Of a stretch of 64,000 nucleotides of DNA, positions 35,365 through 47,330 are shown in pieces (the stretch's first letter is position 1; every line of letters begins with the position of its first letter). The notes beneath the pieces were generated by a model. It saw only the letters and a program-made list of their open reading frames with translations. It had not been told where the DNA came from and did not search any database. The DNA comes from Sipunculus nudus (taxonomy: Eukaryota; Annelida; Sipuncula; Golfingiida; Sipunculidae). Location of the stretch: assembly GCA_026874595.1 (NCBI GenBank), contig CM049307.1:38668862-38732861 (forward strand), in the 5' to 3' direction. The translations under genes were made by a program, and so were the position numbers.

Positions 35365-35462
35365 CAGGGGCTAATCAAGGATTTAGGAAGAGGAGTGGTC
35401 CAACCCAGAAGGGCTAATGACAAACCCAAAATAGAGGTCACAAGGTCCGAAATAGGGGGTTC
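35365..35462 (+). mobile_element. DNA-transposon terminus of CAGGGGCGGATCC type, diverged
   Basis: Reads CAGGGGCTAATCAAGGATTT followed by AGGAAGAGGAGTGGTCCAAC, a decayed version of the CAGGGGCGGATCCAGGATTT start seen on the minus strand at 49457-49479, 51437-51460 and 57377-57397. No coding region or opposite end identified. Confidence 0.45.
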
Positions 35463-37374
35463 ATGTCGCAGAAATTGGTCTGGAACTGGTCCCCTGGATC
35501 AACTTCTGATATATGTAAAATACCACATTTGTCTTTTTCTTGCACATTTCATTTCATTCTATGTACAGAACATACATGAACTTTAGTCTACAGTAAACAT
35601 TCTTTTACAATGTATATTTATCGTTAAATTCTAAAATCAGCAAAATTTTATTGTTTTTCTTTCAGTGACAGATATAAAAAAACATCTTATTGGTTCTGGT
35701 GGCATTTGAAAAAAATAATTCCATTTCTGATCAATGATTTCTGGCGTTTATTATCTCGTGCCTTAAGACATATGAAGCATAAACTATGTATATCAAGTGA
35801 GAAAACTAGTTTGATAAACGTGACTGTATGGTTCAAGCCGATGGAGATAAAGTGGTAATTAATGCTGACCTAAGGCTGCATAATCTCCATCAAGGGAAAC
35901 ATTATATCCCTATATTTGGGTGTAAGATTACAGATGATAGATCTGTTTGGTTACAGAGCTAGTATATGTATGGTGCATCAAGAATAAAGAGGAGCCTGTA
36001 AGGGTCTTTGGCGGTACATATATAAAATGGATCAAACATGTCCTATAAATAAATATTTTACTAGATGTGAGATATAGGGACGAAACCAACATATATTATT
36101 ACACTTTCGCTGACAGTACTGAAGAGTACACTGGTCGTTCTGAGTGTTTGTATATAGGAACAAACCTGGCTTGTAGTCCCGAAAGAAAACAATGGAACGA
36201 TGTTATTACCAGAGACGTAGCCGATATAACTACGGATAGAAAACATTGTATAACATATTATAATATGACATAATATAACATAAGATAATATTGTATTATT
36301 ATTTTATATATGATAATGTAATCGGGAAGTTCTATTAGTCTAATTAAGAATTATGTCAAACTTGATAATTGTGTATCAGATCAAATAAAGTTGGTTCTTA
36401 TTAAGAACTTGTGCAATTGCAACTGGAGGTGAATTAATCATAAATCATATACTTATTACATATAGCTAGTATCACTGATCAATTAGTCACATTGCTTATT
36501 TATGAAATGAAATGGTTTGGTCGTTCATATCATCCGTTATGGAACCACATACAATGATTTACGAGCGGCTAGGTTGTCGGCTAGTGATCTAGTTTAAATG
36601 CTTTGGCCTGAGTACAAACGACTCTCCTCGATAACCCTGTTATTATCTCCGCAAAGCGATATTTTATTTATAAAACATCATTATTTCAACTTCGTATTTC
36701 CCACTGGGTATAAAATATAATAGTTTTAGTACCACAAGCCCCGGGATAACACACAACTAATAAAAATCCACGGGTATATCGAAATTTTTGTGTATTAATT
36801 GCATGCATTCAATCGTCGTATGTTATTCTAAGGAACAGGGTTTACTTTATCCGATTAACGATAAAAATTACGCTGATAAGAAAACAAAGAATAATAAAAA
36901 TTCAGTTTTAAAAGGGTAGGCATCATGACCTCATAATTTTAGTGTATAAAAAAAACAACTGATAATTCAAAGTTTAAGGTAAGTGGAAGCCACTTAAAAA
37001 CAGCTCAGAAGTCCTTAGGTTCTTCCCTCCCCGTCTAGTAATATCTGCCGCCATCTGCAGGAATCGCCCTCAACTTCACAGAATCGATGTTTTGCAGACG
37101 ATACATAAGCTTAAACATGATCGTAACACTGCCAGTGATATACAGGGTTATAAAATAGTCGGTATGATATTTTTTTCATTTTACAAAAGAAACAACGCCC
37201 CTGTTCATTGATTATTCATGTTTTATACAGCACACACCCACGGTGCCATTAAAACAGTTGGTATCGGTTACAAGCTTCGTGATGGGAACCTACTTAAGGG
37301 AGGGACTTGCAGTGATGGTTGATGGTGTGAAGGATGAGGTCCTTTTAGTATCCCCTCAATGCACTCATTAGGGT

Positions 37375-37677
37375 GTGCCTCTCTCCAGTATTTGCTGCCG
37401 TCCCATATGGCCACCCTTCATACCTGACACAAGATCGAAGCGACTTAATGGGCTCTGTAATCCTGGCTTACTTACAAACATTGGCTGCCTGTGTAAGCTA
37501 GCTGCCCCTTGTGGTCAGTGGTCACTCGGGAGCCTCTCAAGTACTGTCGATTGCCCAAGCACCATTATTTATACTTCAAAGGTAGCTCTGTTAGACATGG
37601 CTATCGCTGAATCACTCACTGAGGAGGGAACCTTGGCTACTCTACAGGCACAAGTGTTGACTGAAATATCATTTTAG
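37375..37677 (+). CDS. Weak candidate terminal exon, 100 codons
   Basis: A plus-strand frame open after a TAG at 37369-37371 runs to TAG at 37675-37677. Possible acceptors are ACTCATTAG before 37372 or the pyrimidine-rich GTGCCTCTCTCCAG before 37389. The peptide has many cysteines (SSICCRPIWPP, GCLCKLAAPCGQW) and an acidic end (DMAIAESLTEEGTLATLQAQ). The region is G+C-rich from about 37240. No conserved motif is recognised and the phase of the acceptors is not tested by a partner exon. Confidence 0.3.
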   Translation: MPLSSICCRPIWPPFIPDTRSKRLNGLCNPGLLTNIGCLCKLAAPCGQWSLGSLSSTVDCPSTIIYTSKVALLDMAIAESLTEEGTLATLQAQVLTEISF

Positions 37678-38011
37678 GCCTATGTTTTTAATCATATATG
37701 TATTCCGTTGTCGAATATCCATAATTATAACATTTAACAACATGTGTCTTTTTTGGAAATATATTTTATCTTTTAGACTTTTTAGTCCAAAGAGCTATCG
37801 CAAGAAGAGTAATTGTTTTTTTTTTTTATTTTTTTTATCATATTATCATATCTAACGGGAACTTTAACGATCTTTTACCTAGCCTTTCTCAAATATTCAT
37901 ATTGCCAGACCATTTAGTTCCCATAGGAAATTGCTTCATGACCTAACACCATTAATCTTAAGGGCATTTCTTTTTACACATCAATTGCACATATGTGTGT
38001 GTATGTATATA
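37678..38011. other. Non-coding, nothing assigned
   Basis: AT-rich sequence ending in GTATGTATATA, whose last TA is the putative target site of the Tigger-like element. Confidence 0.3.
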
Positions 38012-38702
38012 CAGTTGCGACTTGACATTCCGATCCTTGACAATCCGAAAACCTTGCAATCCGACGGTATTTTGCAATAAACGAACGGGACCAATAGAAA
38101 TTGGCCTTGACAAATCGACAGCCTTGGATTCCAACTCCGACATGACATTTCCCGACACAAACAAAGATACTGACGTATTATCTGACTTGACAATCTGATC
38201 AGTATGTTGTTCTCTGATGTCAGTCGTCGGGCTCGTGCACACAGCACCCTGATCATGAGGCATGAAATGCAGGGATGCGTATTGTTATAACTGTACACTA
38301 GGGCCAATCACTGAGTCAATTTGGCTCACTAATTAAGTCATTTTAGATCCGTATGTGGCAGACATGAACCACTCGGTGTGTGGAACATGTGGAGGTGGAG
38401 AATGGTGTCGGGGACCTATTCCACGCACTCAACAGCGCTGACCACGTGACCGCGGAGGAATACCTGGCATTGGACAACATAGAGCACACGGAAGAATGCT
38501 GACGGCCGCTGATATTATGTTAATGGTGAAAAAAGACGGAGGCGATAGTGACAGCAAGTCTGAGGGAGATGATGGTCCTACTAAACCAGTAACTCCCAGA
38601 AACACGATTGGGGGAATGGAAATAGGGCTACGGTTTATGGAGGAGCAGGGCTTCGCTGCAGGGGACGTAAGCCGAACGCGGACTGCTCAGAAAAGTCCGT
38701 GA
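38012..38702 (+). mobile_element. Internally deleted Tigger/pogo-like transposon, left end plus 3' gene end
   Basis: Starts TA|CAGTTGCGACTTGACATTCC, a Tigger-type terminal repeat; the following 150 bp repeat the word CCTTGACAATCCGA in diverged form, as is usual in leaders of such elements. After about 360 bp it continues into the 3' part of a transposase gene. The bulk of the gene, with the DNA-binding and DDE domains, is missing. The right terminal repeat was not found, so the right boundary is unknown. Confidence 0.6.
38373..38702 (+). pseudogene. Tigger/pogo-like transposase C-terminus, frameshifted
   Basis: One frame reads VENGVGDLFHALNSADHVTA then EEYLALDNIEHTEE, followed by a stop; shifting frame at about 38490 continues LTAADIMLMVKKDG, an acidic linker, PVTPRNTIGGMEIGLRFMEE and a stop at 38700. 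The order EYL..D......LT..DI...V, acidic stretch, then a helical A..AL..L..F.E-like end is the layout of Tigger/jerky-type transposase C-termini. The catalytic DDE domain is absent, so it cannot act. Known-family identification is from motif layout only. Confidence 0.55.
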
Positions 38703-39835
38703 AATCAAAATAAAAGAACAAGATACCAGAGAGATATGTTATTACGTGGCCTTGCAACTTGTGAGCCTGTAGTGGGATCTAATAATAATTATTGCCAACG
38801 ATAACAGTCATTACGTGGGTCAGTGCTATCGTACTTTCTTCTTGTAATCCTGCGGCAAAGTTAGTCTAACTAATCAACCGAGTAAAATTGCTCGTCGGGT
38901 GGCAGTGCTTTATCTTAAACCTGATTCTTGGAATTATTACACAGCCGTCACACATTAAAAACAATATAGATAGGGAAGGGTAGTTACAGAACTGTTTTCT
39001 ATTTATGGTTCGGGCTAATTTCTCGACATAATGAAGCAGTGTGGTAAAATTAAAACCAAAATGACTTGGGTCTACGCCGGTGACAAATTACTGTTGGTCT
39101 GCCCCATCTCTGAAGAGTAAACTGTAAGGATGCGGAGTTGAAAACAAGTAAATAACATACCATGTTTAAATCAAAGGGTTTACTGGATATTTAAATTAGC
39201 TGTAACCTATATCGTCAATCTGAGTTCAGTGTCACGCAGTTTCTCTGTAATCTATATTACTCTTAAATCAACATTTTTTTCTTTCTATTTAAATTCACAC
39301 ATTTTTGCCGATAAGTTTTTTTTATGAATACTTTTAATTTCTAATTATTGAGACCAATCGCAAAAGCTTTAAAGTTGCAGAGGCTTATAAAAATTTTCTA
39401 ATCCTACCAGCGCGCCATGTAATTTTTTTGTATGTAATTTCTTTACCAATCTCACTCCCTTTTTGATAGTGTTCAGTGTCATATGTTGCTAAGTTTTTGT
39501 TCCGTAATAAAACCAATGGAGATACCGCAGACAGTTGTACTTGAATTTTTCTAGAGCAAGATTTACTATGTTATTTATTTCATTTTTTCCTGGTAAGTCA
39601 CGTGACAGCGAATGCGATATCGATTGTAGCATTATCAAATGTGATTAATTATAAAACAACTAAATAATTATAAGGGATGAATTTAGAGGGGACTGCAGGG
39701 GCACGTCTCCCTTCTTTTTCGACTTACAATAAGGGGAATACAATAATACCCGCTTATACAGGATTCTGAATCTCAAACACATATCTTCCCTCCATTTCTA
39801 CATGCGAGGACACTTTTCACTCTCGTCAAACTTAC
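38703..39835. other. Non-coding, nothing assigned
   Basis: AT-rich sequence downstream of the transposase remnant. The expected right terminal repeat of that element was looked for here and not seen. Confidence 0.35.
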
Positions 39836-39994
39836 CAAGGTCCCTCTATCATGTATCTGCCTCTGAAAACTGCAGTGGCGAGAAGGATAATGCTGTCTTG
39901 GTGGACGGGACCGTTTTTTATTTTGCAGTTCTGGGGGGAGAGATTTTCTCCTGGAAAGTGATAGACCAGACAATGATATCTGACGAATAGATCT
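39836..39994 (-). CDS. Candidate internal exon with GTAAGT donor
   Basis: Minus strand: acceptor-like CTGTCTGGTGGAGATAG before 39994 and a consensus donor GACCTTG|GTAAGT after 39836 bound 159 nt. The first base completes the codon left open by the exon at 40066-40128. The frame reads DLFVRYHCLVYHFPGENLSP, then KNGPVHQDSIILLATAVF and FRGRYMIEGPW. Two other frames across the segment (39773-39973 minus, 39802-39990 plus) are less protein-like. No family recognised. Confidence 0.45.
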
Positions 39995-40065
39995 CTATCT
40001 CCACCAGACAGAGAATCAGATTTCAAATGTTGATTTTACTAAAACTGTTTTCTCCGTTCTTATAC

Positions 40066-40128
40066 CCACAGTAGACAGGACGTAAAGGTAAGACGTAGCC
40101 TTGAGGTGTAAAAATATTGAGTTTTATA
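40066..40128 (-). CDS. Candidate short exon, spliced in phase to 39994
   Basis: Minus strand: acceptor GTGTTGGGTCCAG before 40128 and donor TACTGTGG|GTATAAG after 40066 bound 63 nt (one base, 20 codons, two bases) reading IKLNIFTPQGYVLPLRPVYC. Its two trailing bases and the single leading base of the next exon form a complete codon across a 71-bp intron (39995-40065). The shortness of exon and intron makes chance a serious alternative. Confidence 0.35.
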
Positions 40129-40655
40129 CTGGACCCAACACGTGATACCTCGGACTTTAAACCTAGCCGCAGAGAGTATGTGGAATGCTTAAATAACGGT
40201 CGAGGATTACTTCCCGCTCCGTGCATAGAAAACCTAAATCCAGCAGACTGCCTAATAACATATAATCCATTTCAAAACGATTTTCTTTATCCCTCCATAT
40301 TACCAAATACAGACTATGCTGGGAAACTTTTGAAAAAAATATGTTGATAGGATACTGGGAGACAGACCATAAGAACTGGACGATATCATCAATCCCACCC
40401 ACGAAAATGACACCACTTCCTCAGTATGTATCTTGATCAAGCGGTCCACATATTCAGTATACCGTACCCTTTAATGCATTGTGTTTTGCTGTAAAAGCAG
40501 ATGGCTTGCTGGATTTCTTAAGAAAGGCAGTTTAACTTCATCTTCAGTTTAAACATAATTATTTCAACAGGATTACATAGTAGCCTACAAGGCTAATGCA
40601 AAGAGATACTTCTAAATTTTTACTATTATTTCTCTTGTACTTATTCATACCAAGG

Positions 40656-40657
<2 letters not shown>
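40129..40657. other. Non-coding or upstream gene sequence
   Basis: Overlapping short frames on both strands (40117-40347 plus, 40163-40402 minus) show no paired splice sites. Confidence 0.25.

Positions 40658-40726
<69 letters not shown>
40658..40726. repeat. (CT)n(TA)n compound microsatellite
   Basis: CT at 40658-40696 joined to TA at 40696-40726. Confidence 0.95.
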
Positions 40727-40730
<4 letters not shown>

Positions 40731-41432
40731 ATCTCTTCTCTATCCGGACAGCATCTTGTATCCCCCAGCAGCATACCAATGTTTTGATTATCTTTTCATT
40801 TTATTTTTTTTTCTCTTATACATTTTATCAGTTTAATTATTTTAATCAGTTAGTTAAATGTGCAAAGTGTTATTTATGCGGTTATACGTATTTATAAGTC
40901 AGTAATATATATCAACATACCCGGAATAATATGAACAGAAACTAGAATGGCTTTATTTGACATTAAGGTTAAGGTCACCAAAGACCTTTTTTGGCAAAAA
41001 AGGACTGGTGTGTCAAATTTGAAGAAAAATCTTCTGTGCTTCCAAAGTTTCGGGGGTCACAATAATCCTAGAACTGCTGAGCATAAATGAATATACCTGG
41101 ATATACCCTCAATTTTTAATATGTATATAGGGTGTGCTAAAAATACTTTCATGTTAGAGTAACGGCACGTATTCACCAAATGTATATATGTTTACACTGT
41201 AAATACGACAGTAATATTTAAATAGGAAAACAGAGGTTTTGTAATTATACAATTATTAAAACGAAGCAGAATGTCTGCCCACCATGAAGTTCAGCCAAGT
41301 TTTCACAGCTGGCGCCACCGTACAATGTTGATAATGGGTATTTGAAAACGAAGCGTCAATGGGTGGGCAATAAATCAAACATGAGCAGGATCACGCAATT
41401 AACGTATGCAGGTTCCCCTGCAAATATTCTAA

Positions 41433-41485
<53 letters not shown>

Positions 41486-42862
41486 CCAACAAACAGACCA
41501 GGTAGATTAATCTATAACTCATAAAAGCCAAAAGATCTATATCACCTCCCATAGGATGGAACGGTGTGAAGTAAAGTAATATTTAAAGGTATGTTTTAAG
41601 AGAAATATAATGAGGTCGGGTCCATCATGTTCAGGTTTTTCTTAAATCTAATCAGGGTTTTAATATTCTGCTGAATTACTGTAAAATCAGTTGAAAACCA
41701 GATTGAAAAATGGTAGTAAAGGCGATTGGTGACATGCATCGTTATTTGGTCGTCGCCCCCATACTGCAGACGTCCCCGGCGGAACACAGAAATGGGCATT
41801 AGGCACGCTTCAAAGATGCTGTAAATCGTCCACACGGGCTGGCTAAAGGTCAATGAGGCCTTGATAATTAAAAACATACCCCCTTGTGGTGTTTCAGAAC
41901 AACAACCCGTTTTATCTTAATAACAAGTTGAATTTCGTAACATTAACATATAAACTGTAACCGATGAATGTATGTAGCCATCACGATGATTTTTTTAAAT
42001 TTCATGAAATATAAAAAACGGCTACAGTTTGTGAAACGAGTAAACCCTTAAAATATTTTTTTTTGGTGCCATTGGGGATCACCCTCTAAAAAATTTTTAC
42101 AACAAAATGTGGCAATTGTTTTGTTAAATTAAGTTATTTATTATTAAGAAAACCAGCCATAGACTGATGAAGCTGATGCATAAGTGTTCATAAAATTATA
42201 GGATCAAGCTTGGTGTTAACATACAGAATTACAGCTCTTTCATATTGTGCTTATTTTTAAGATACACTATTCTGGAAGTAGATTTTCTTCCCTATAATCC
42301 ATATAAGTGTGTGACTACGTGTAAGATGAGCTTTTCCTTTTCTCATGAACAGTTTATTGAATTCCCTTGAGATTCAGAAAAGAAAACCTTTCCTTACTCC
42401 CAAACTACTTGGCAATGTGAGCTGATAATCCGTTCAGCATGGCTGATTCTGTTAATGCCTGGCAGTGAAGATAACAGTAGCGAAAAGCAATGTATACTCC
42501 TGACGGAGCGGATTTACACTTCAGTTCTTCTAGATATATCTCCTTCGCTTTGGCCGCTAGTTTGTGCAGGTTTTGTGGGTTTCACCACTGGGCTTGGCAC
42601 AGGCCCTGTGCCTGAACCGGTGCATGTAATCGACGAACGACAGTAAGGGGATTTGTATCTTCCCATAGTGGATTACGCTTTTTTTTACCGCGCCAAAATT
42701 CTGAAATTTTAAACCCGCGACATTCTGCTCACATTGGCTTGATTACAGCTTTGGCCTGATCGTGAAACCCGAAACTTTGTCGAACCCCTTATATTCGACG
42801 GAGATCTGGGAAGGACTACAGTGTGTAACCGTTGCGTAATGAGCGTATAAGTAGTGATATAG
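40727..42862. other. Non-coding; one (TA)n tract
   Basis: The TA tract at 41436-41482 is listed separately. The plus frame 42455-42646 and minus frames 41596-41877 and 42709-42978 lack splice support; the last is antisense to the exon at 42863. Confidence 0.3.
41436..41482. repeat. (TA)n microsatellite
   Basis: About 23 TA units without interruption. Confidence 0.95.
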
Positions 42863-42935
42863 TATTGACCCGGGCTCGGGCCCGGACTCGAGTCCACTTG
42901 TAATCGAACTCGGAGGTATGAACTGGAGTAATCAG
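42863..42935 (+). CDS. Candidate exon with perfect donor, GP-rich peptide
   Basis: Plus strand: the segment ends AGTAATCAG|GTAAGT (intron from 42936), a perfect donor, and follows an acceptor-like GTGATATAG. The 73 nt hold one leading base and 24 codons reading IDPGSGPDSSPLVIELGG then MNWSNQ. The DNA is locally very G+C-rich (CCCGGGCTCGGGCCCGG) and includes the 12-bp palindrome GGACTCGAGTCC, so low complexity may explain the open frame. It ends in phase 0, while the next candidate exon at 43238 needs two preceding bases, so they are not directly joined. Confidence 0.35.
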
Positions 42936-43237
42936 GTAAGTCCAGCAGAAAAAAGAAAGCTTTGGGTTTGGTTTTCAAAGTACTAGACCTTGAAGAGGGT
43001 AGATAGGACGTCGACGTGCGTGAACTCGGACCTAGGCGTAACTCATTGAGCCTGTAATTAAGAGACTCTGACGTTCTATGTAAATTTTATGATTTTACCT
43101 TTGATATCCTGTGACCTTCCACTCATCGTCCTATGCCCTAGCCAATAGGCGTCATCCTACCCTCCCTTTATGTTTAGAGAATTCCGTCAGAAAAGAACCG
43201 GTAGCATAATCTGACCCTTGGCAGAGTCTTGATACAG

Positions 43238-43311
43238 GTCGTATATGTGTATTAAGCATGACCAGTTCCAACGCAAGGGATTTACACTAAATATTGAGCA
43301 TATGTGTTTGG
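43238..43311 (+). CDS. Candidate internal exon, both splice sites
   Basis: Acceptor CAGAGTCTTGATACAG and donor TGTTTGG|GTAAGT bound 74 nt: one base, 24 codons, one base. The frame reads SYMCIKHDQFQRKGFTLNIE then HMCL. Two cysteines and a histidine are present but no motif is recognised. The single trailing G joins two leading bases (GA) of the exon at 43681 to form a glycine codon, with the frame continuing open, which supports the pair. Confidence 0.42.
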
Positions 43312-43680
43312 GTAAGTCTTGCCCTTCAGGTTTCCAGAAGGCACCGGTCAGATATAATGTCAAGGATGCCGCATATCTGAATAATGACCAGCCCTTACTT
43401 GCGTTACATTAATCTTTTGAGAGCCTCTGTTGACGTATTGACATCCCCTGGACTGGCAAAGACTGAGCGAGCAGCGGGCGGGAGTGCAAGTTCACCAACA
43501 CAGTAGATCAAACAGCGGAGATAAAGGGCCTGCCACAAGGACCGCCCAGTCAAGCTGATGTATTTGTCCCGTACAGTGGACCTATTTGTCAGCCAGGTAA
43601 CGTCACAGTAATTGTATCTAAAGCCTGAAGAAGCAGGACGTTCCTACTCCAATGCCATCCATTATTGCTGATTTTAGGCA

Positions 43681-43965
43681 GGAAAAGCACATGAAAGATA
43701 TTATTTGTATGTGACAAGTGGCCCCCAGGAAACACTCTGGCTATCGCTCAAACAATGTACCTCTGACCTGTATGCAATTGTTCCCTGGGTTCCGCCGAAG
43801 AAGGAAGAAGTTTTTAATGCCCGAGTCCTGATATACAATAAACATATTTATGTACATTTAAGCAACATGTATACATTTTATAAAACAATTCACAAATGTT
43901 CCTTTCCTTTTCAAACAATGCTATGCTACTTCCATAAAATAATAAAAAAACATAAAAATAAATAA
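43681..43965 (+). CDS. Candidate exon following 43238-43311
   Basis: Acceptor TGCTGATTTTAGGCAG (AG at 43679-43680) opens a frame of 94 codons to TAA at 43963-43965. An alternative acceptor three bases upstream (TTTTAG) changes the phase. The first 50 residues look coding: KAHERYYLYVTSGPQETLWL, SLKQCTSDLYAIVPWVPPKK, then EEVFNARVLIYN. The last 40 are AT-driven (lysine, histidine, tyrosine) and the exon may in fact end earlier at an unseen donor. A polyadenylation-like AATAAA overlaps the stop (43959 area). Family not recognised. Confidence 0.42.
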   Translation, partial: GKAHERYYLYVTSGPQETLWLSLKQCTSDLYAIVPWVPPKKEEVFNARVLIYNKHIYVHLSNMYTFYKTIHKCSFPFQTMLCYFHKIIKKHKNK

Positions 43966-45106
43966 ACCTACAGTTTCATCAATTTTTTACAGGCAGTTCA
44001 TTAAATGTATTCTTTGGTCTATTTCGCGGTATTGTTGTCTTTTATCAAAATGACAATAAAGCTGCTTTTCATGTACCTAGCAGATATTCATCTGTGTCAT
44101 TAATAATGCAAAATGTTTATCGCCACAAAGAACGCCCTGTTGAAATATAACTTTTTACGGTTTCATCTCACAGCAACTTCAAGCGCAATCCAGAGAAAGC
44201 AAAGAGCTTGTTATAATGACCAAAATCAAAGAACATATCTAAAATCAAGATTCACATAACCATCGTCCTAACTCGTAAAACGTAAATCCAGATTCATATA
44301 GCCAAAAGGCAGACTTGTAGAACCAAAATCCATACTCATTGGCCATAACCCCACGCTTCAAAAACTTTTATTTTGATTTTCTTCTTTCAAGAAGATAAAA
44401 TGATACAAATTTGGTAAGATTTCCTTTGTTTTTATTTGTGGTTTTACCTGTTTAGCAAAAAAGATTATGTTATCACCATGCTTTTCCTTGATCATATGAC
44501 ATTTTTATCGAAACAAACAAAAAAAAAGGTAAAGAAAAAAATTCGCCTGCCCGCACTGATTTCTGAAAGAAGTGGTTGAGAACCATACCTTCAGTTTTTT
44601 GGCCTTATATAACCAAATCTATACTTATATAACCAAAATCCACACTGCTTTAATTATATGTTACATGTAAGTTCCATGTTAGAAAGTAAAGGTAAAACCC
44701 AGGCCCAATTCACCAACAATTCGTGTGATCTAAAATTCAAGACCACATTACCGGAAGTCCAGACCAACGAAACCTAAATATCAGGTATTATAGGTAAAGA
44801 GTCATAAAGACTGATCAATTTGATGAATTAAGACTGACACATTTATTTCAATAATCACAAATGAATCAACAAATAACTTCCTTTGAGAGAGTTATCAATT
44901 TAGTAAAATGCTACGAGCATGAATACTCTTTAAAATGGTAACGCATAGTAATACACTTCAGTCTGTCTAGATATATCGCTTTAACCGTATTGTTGAACAG
45001 CTGCAATGCATTTCAACCTAATGTCTTATGTACAAATACTTTTTTGCTGATTGGACATTTAAGATTTTTGTTTTACGGGATACACTGCTCGTCTTTATAT
45101 ACCGAC

Positions 45107-45159
<53 letters not shown>

Positions 45160-47330
45160 GGAGAAAGTGTGTATATATTTAATATATATATATATCATAC
45201 GTGGAATAAATATTTATATATAAATATAATAAATATTGCACTTGATTTATATTAATAACCCTGTTTGACTTGCACTCGGGGGAGCTGCTAACCATTCAGA
45301 GCTGGCGGCGTGGGAATGATAAAGGAGTCATTATTTTATTTGTTACTACAGATTTCATAGCTCATGTAACAGTTCAGCACTCTGTAATGCTTCTGATGAA
45401 TTCCGGTGGGAAATGTCAAGTTATTTTTAGCTACAATGTTGAGATAAAATTGACAAAGTATGTTATTGATGAAACTTCCTTTATAACTTTAATAGAAAAA
45501 AATATGGGAATCGCACACGGGCGATTTATAAAGAACATATTTCTCTGTTTATATTGTCTTATAATTATTCATACCTAATTTTGATATCTCATATCTGTTT
45601 ATTGTATTTGTGTTACCATATATTTCAAACATATTTCTACATGTCATTTTTTTAAATAAAGGCGCATCGAAACAAGATCCATCTGTCATTAGGGAAAAGG
45701 TTAGTAAGTAAGGCTGTCAAAACGCTAATTAAGCCTGAAGACGCGTTTAGTAAACTTTACGTGGTATAAACTTTGCAGACTGTATACACCGTTTCCATTT
45801 TCGAACTACCACCAATAAACAGATTAATTATTAACCCGCGTATACAGGAAAGTCAAAGGTGTATTATTAATTCTATCTTATTTTTCAAAAACTCATTCGT
45901 CCCTTCATGGATTTACATTCTCAACGTTAACGTTGACAGCGCACTATAAACCCGACCAGCTAGTTGAAGTAAGGACCGCTTTATTTCATTGACTGAAGAT
46001 CAGCTGTGGGAAAGAGATGATAAGACTATTAGATTTCTTATCATAAGAAAAAATATCCTGGATCGGATAGACGTCAGAATATTTGTGATCCTTATTTTCA
46101 GTAGCCCTGACAATTCGGGTAATACATAAGCATGCGACTCCCTTGAGCATTGAGACTCCCTGGCGATCAAGTCATCATATTGAATCCAGCAACTCTGAAG
46201 CGGTGAAGTTATAAGGGATTTTGCACCTTCGGTTTAGATCATGACAAACAGAAATATGAAAAATCTTGATAGCTCATAGTTTTTGAATTTTCAAACAAAA
46301 AAAAACTGAAGATATCATGGCGTGTAGGGAAAATAAGGACTGAATTTAATCAGATCAGAAATAATCAGAAATTATTTGTATTATGCTGCAATGATGAATA
46401 TACATTCATCTTGAGTACTTCAGGAAAATACTCTCATCGTTTGTTACATAAAAGTTTGCCGTGCACTGAATTGCAATGTATTAATCATAGTAAGTAATGT
46501 TTCATGAAATAATTATCACAGAGTTTTTGAAAGCGCCATGAAATACAGAATTACTTTGAATTGCCATCGAACTACTGTCCCAACACCGTGTAAATATAAG
46601 GGATGCAAATGAAAAATAATCAGAATTGTGGCATGCCTGAAGCGCACCTGATGGGATATGGTAAAATGTAAAAAAAAAACATACAAAGGTGTGAAGGAAG
46701 TTTGGAATAACAGTACTTGAACTGTTAAGTTCGTTACCCGCTGTTCACATCTGGGCGGATTTTAGCCCGCCTCCAATTGGGGTAGGTGGGGCATATTTTG
46801 TGGTATTATATGAGATGTTGCCATGGCTGCAATCCGCAGGCTGTCAGAGAAGTGTGCCCCACCCATCAACAGGCACAGGTGGGGAAGGGAGATTGCCCAT
46901 TCCTGAAACCACGTCAAAACTTAACAATAATATATACACAGCTGTGCATGTGCGTCCATAGATGGGGGTTAAAATAAAAAAAAATGGATTTAATGATCCC
47001 ATTCTATTTTTTCTGGAATATGATAATTCGTTATAATATTTATTCAGGTCATCCTGTACTTATTATGAAAAAAGTCGTCTTATTCGTGTTGGGAATATAA
47101 CATACATTAATTATTTGTTTATCTACAATAATATTACAACCTCTACATACACCTAAACATACACTACCCTTCACGGCCATTACCCCTTTGCCGAACAACA
47201 GTGTACATACATATTTTCAGTTTATACGATATATGCAATATATATTTATTTTCTAAGGCGTGCGTGATTAAAAGTTCCCGTGTTACCTCCATCTGTATTA
47301 CCAGTAGCATCAGTGACTGGAATTATCTCC
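43966..47330. other. Non-coding; one (TA)n tract
   Basis: Contains the TA tract at 45111-45156. The plus frame 45270-45578 and the G+C-richer 46730-46960 (frame 46786-46977) have no splice or motif support. Confidence 0.3.
45111..45156. repeat. (TA)n microsatellite
   Basis: About 23 TA units; two short frames crossing it are artefacts. Confidence 0.95.

Larger units (their letters stand above)
34148..37374. other. Non-coding; (TA)n and one transposon terminus
   Basis: Holds the TA tract at 35269-35320 and a CAGGGG-type transposon end at 35365-35400, both listed separately. The rest is AT-rich with no supported gene. Confidence 0.3.
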
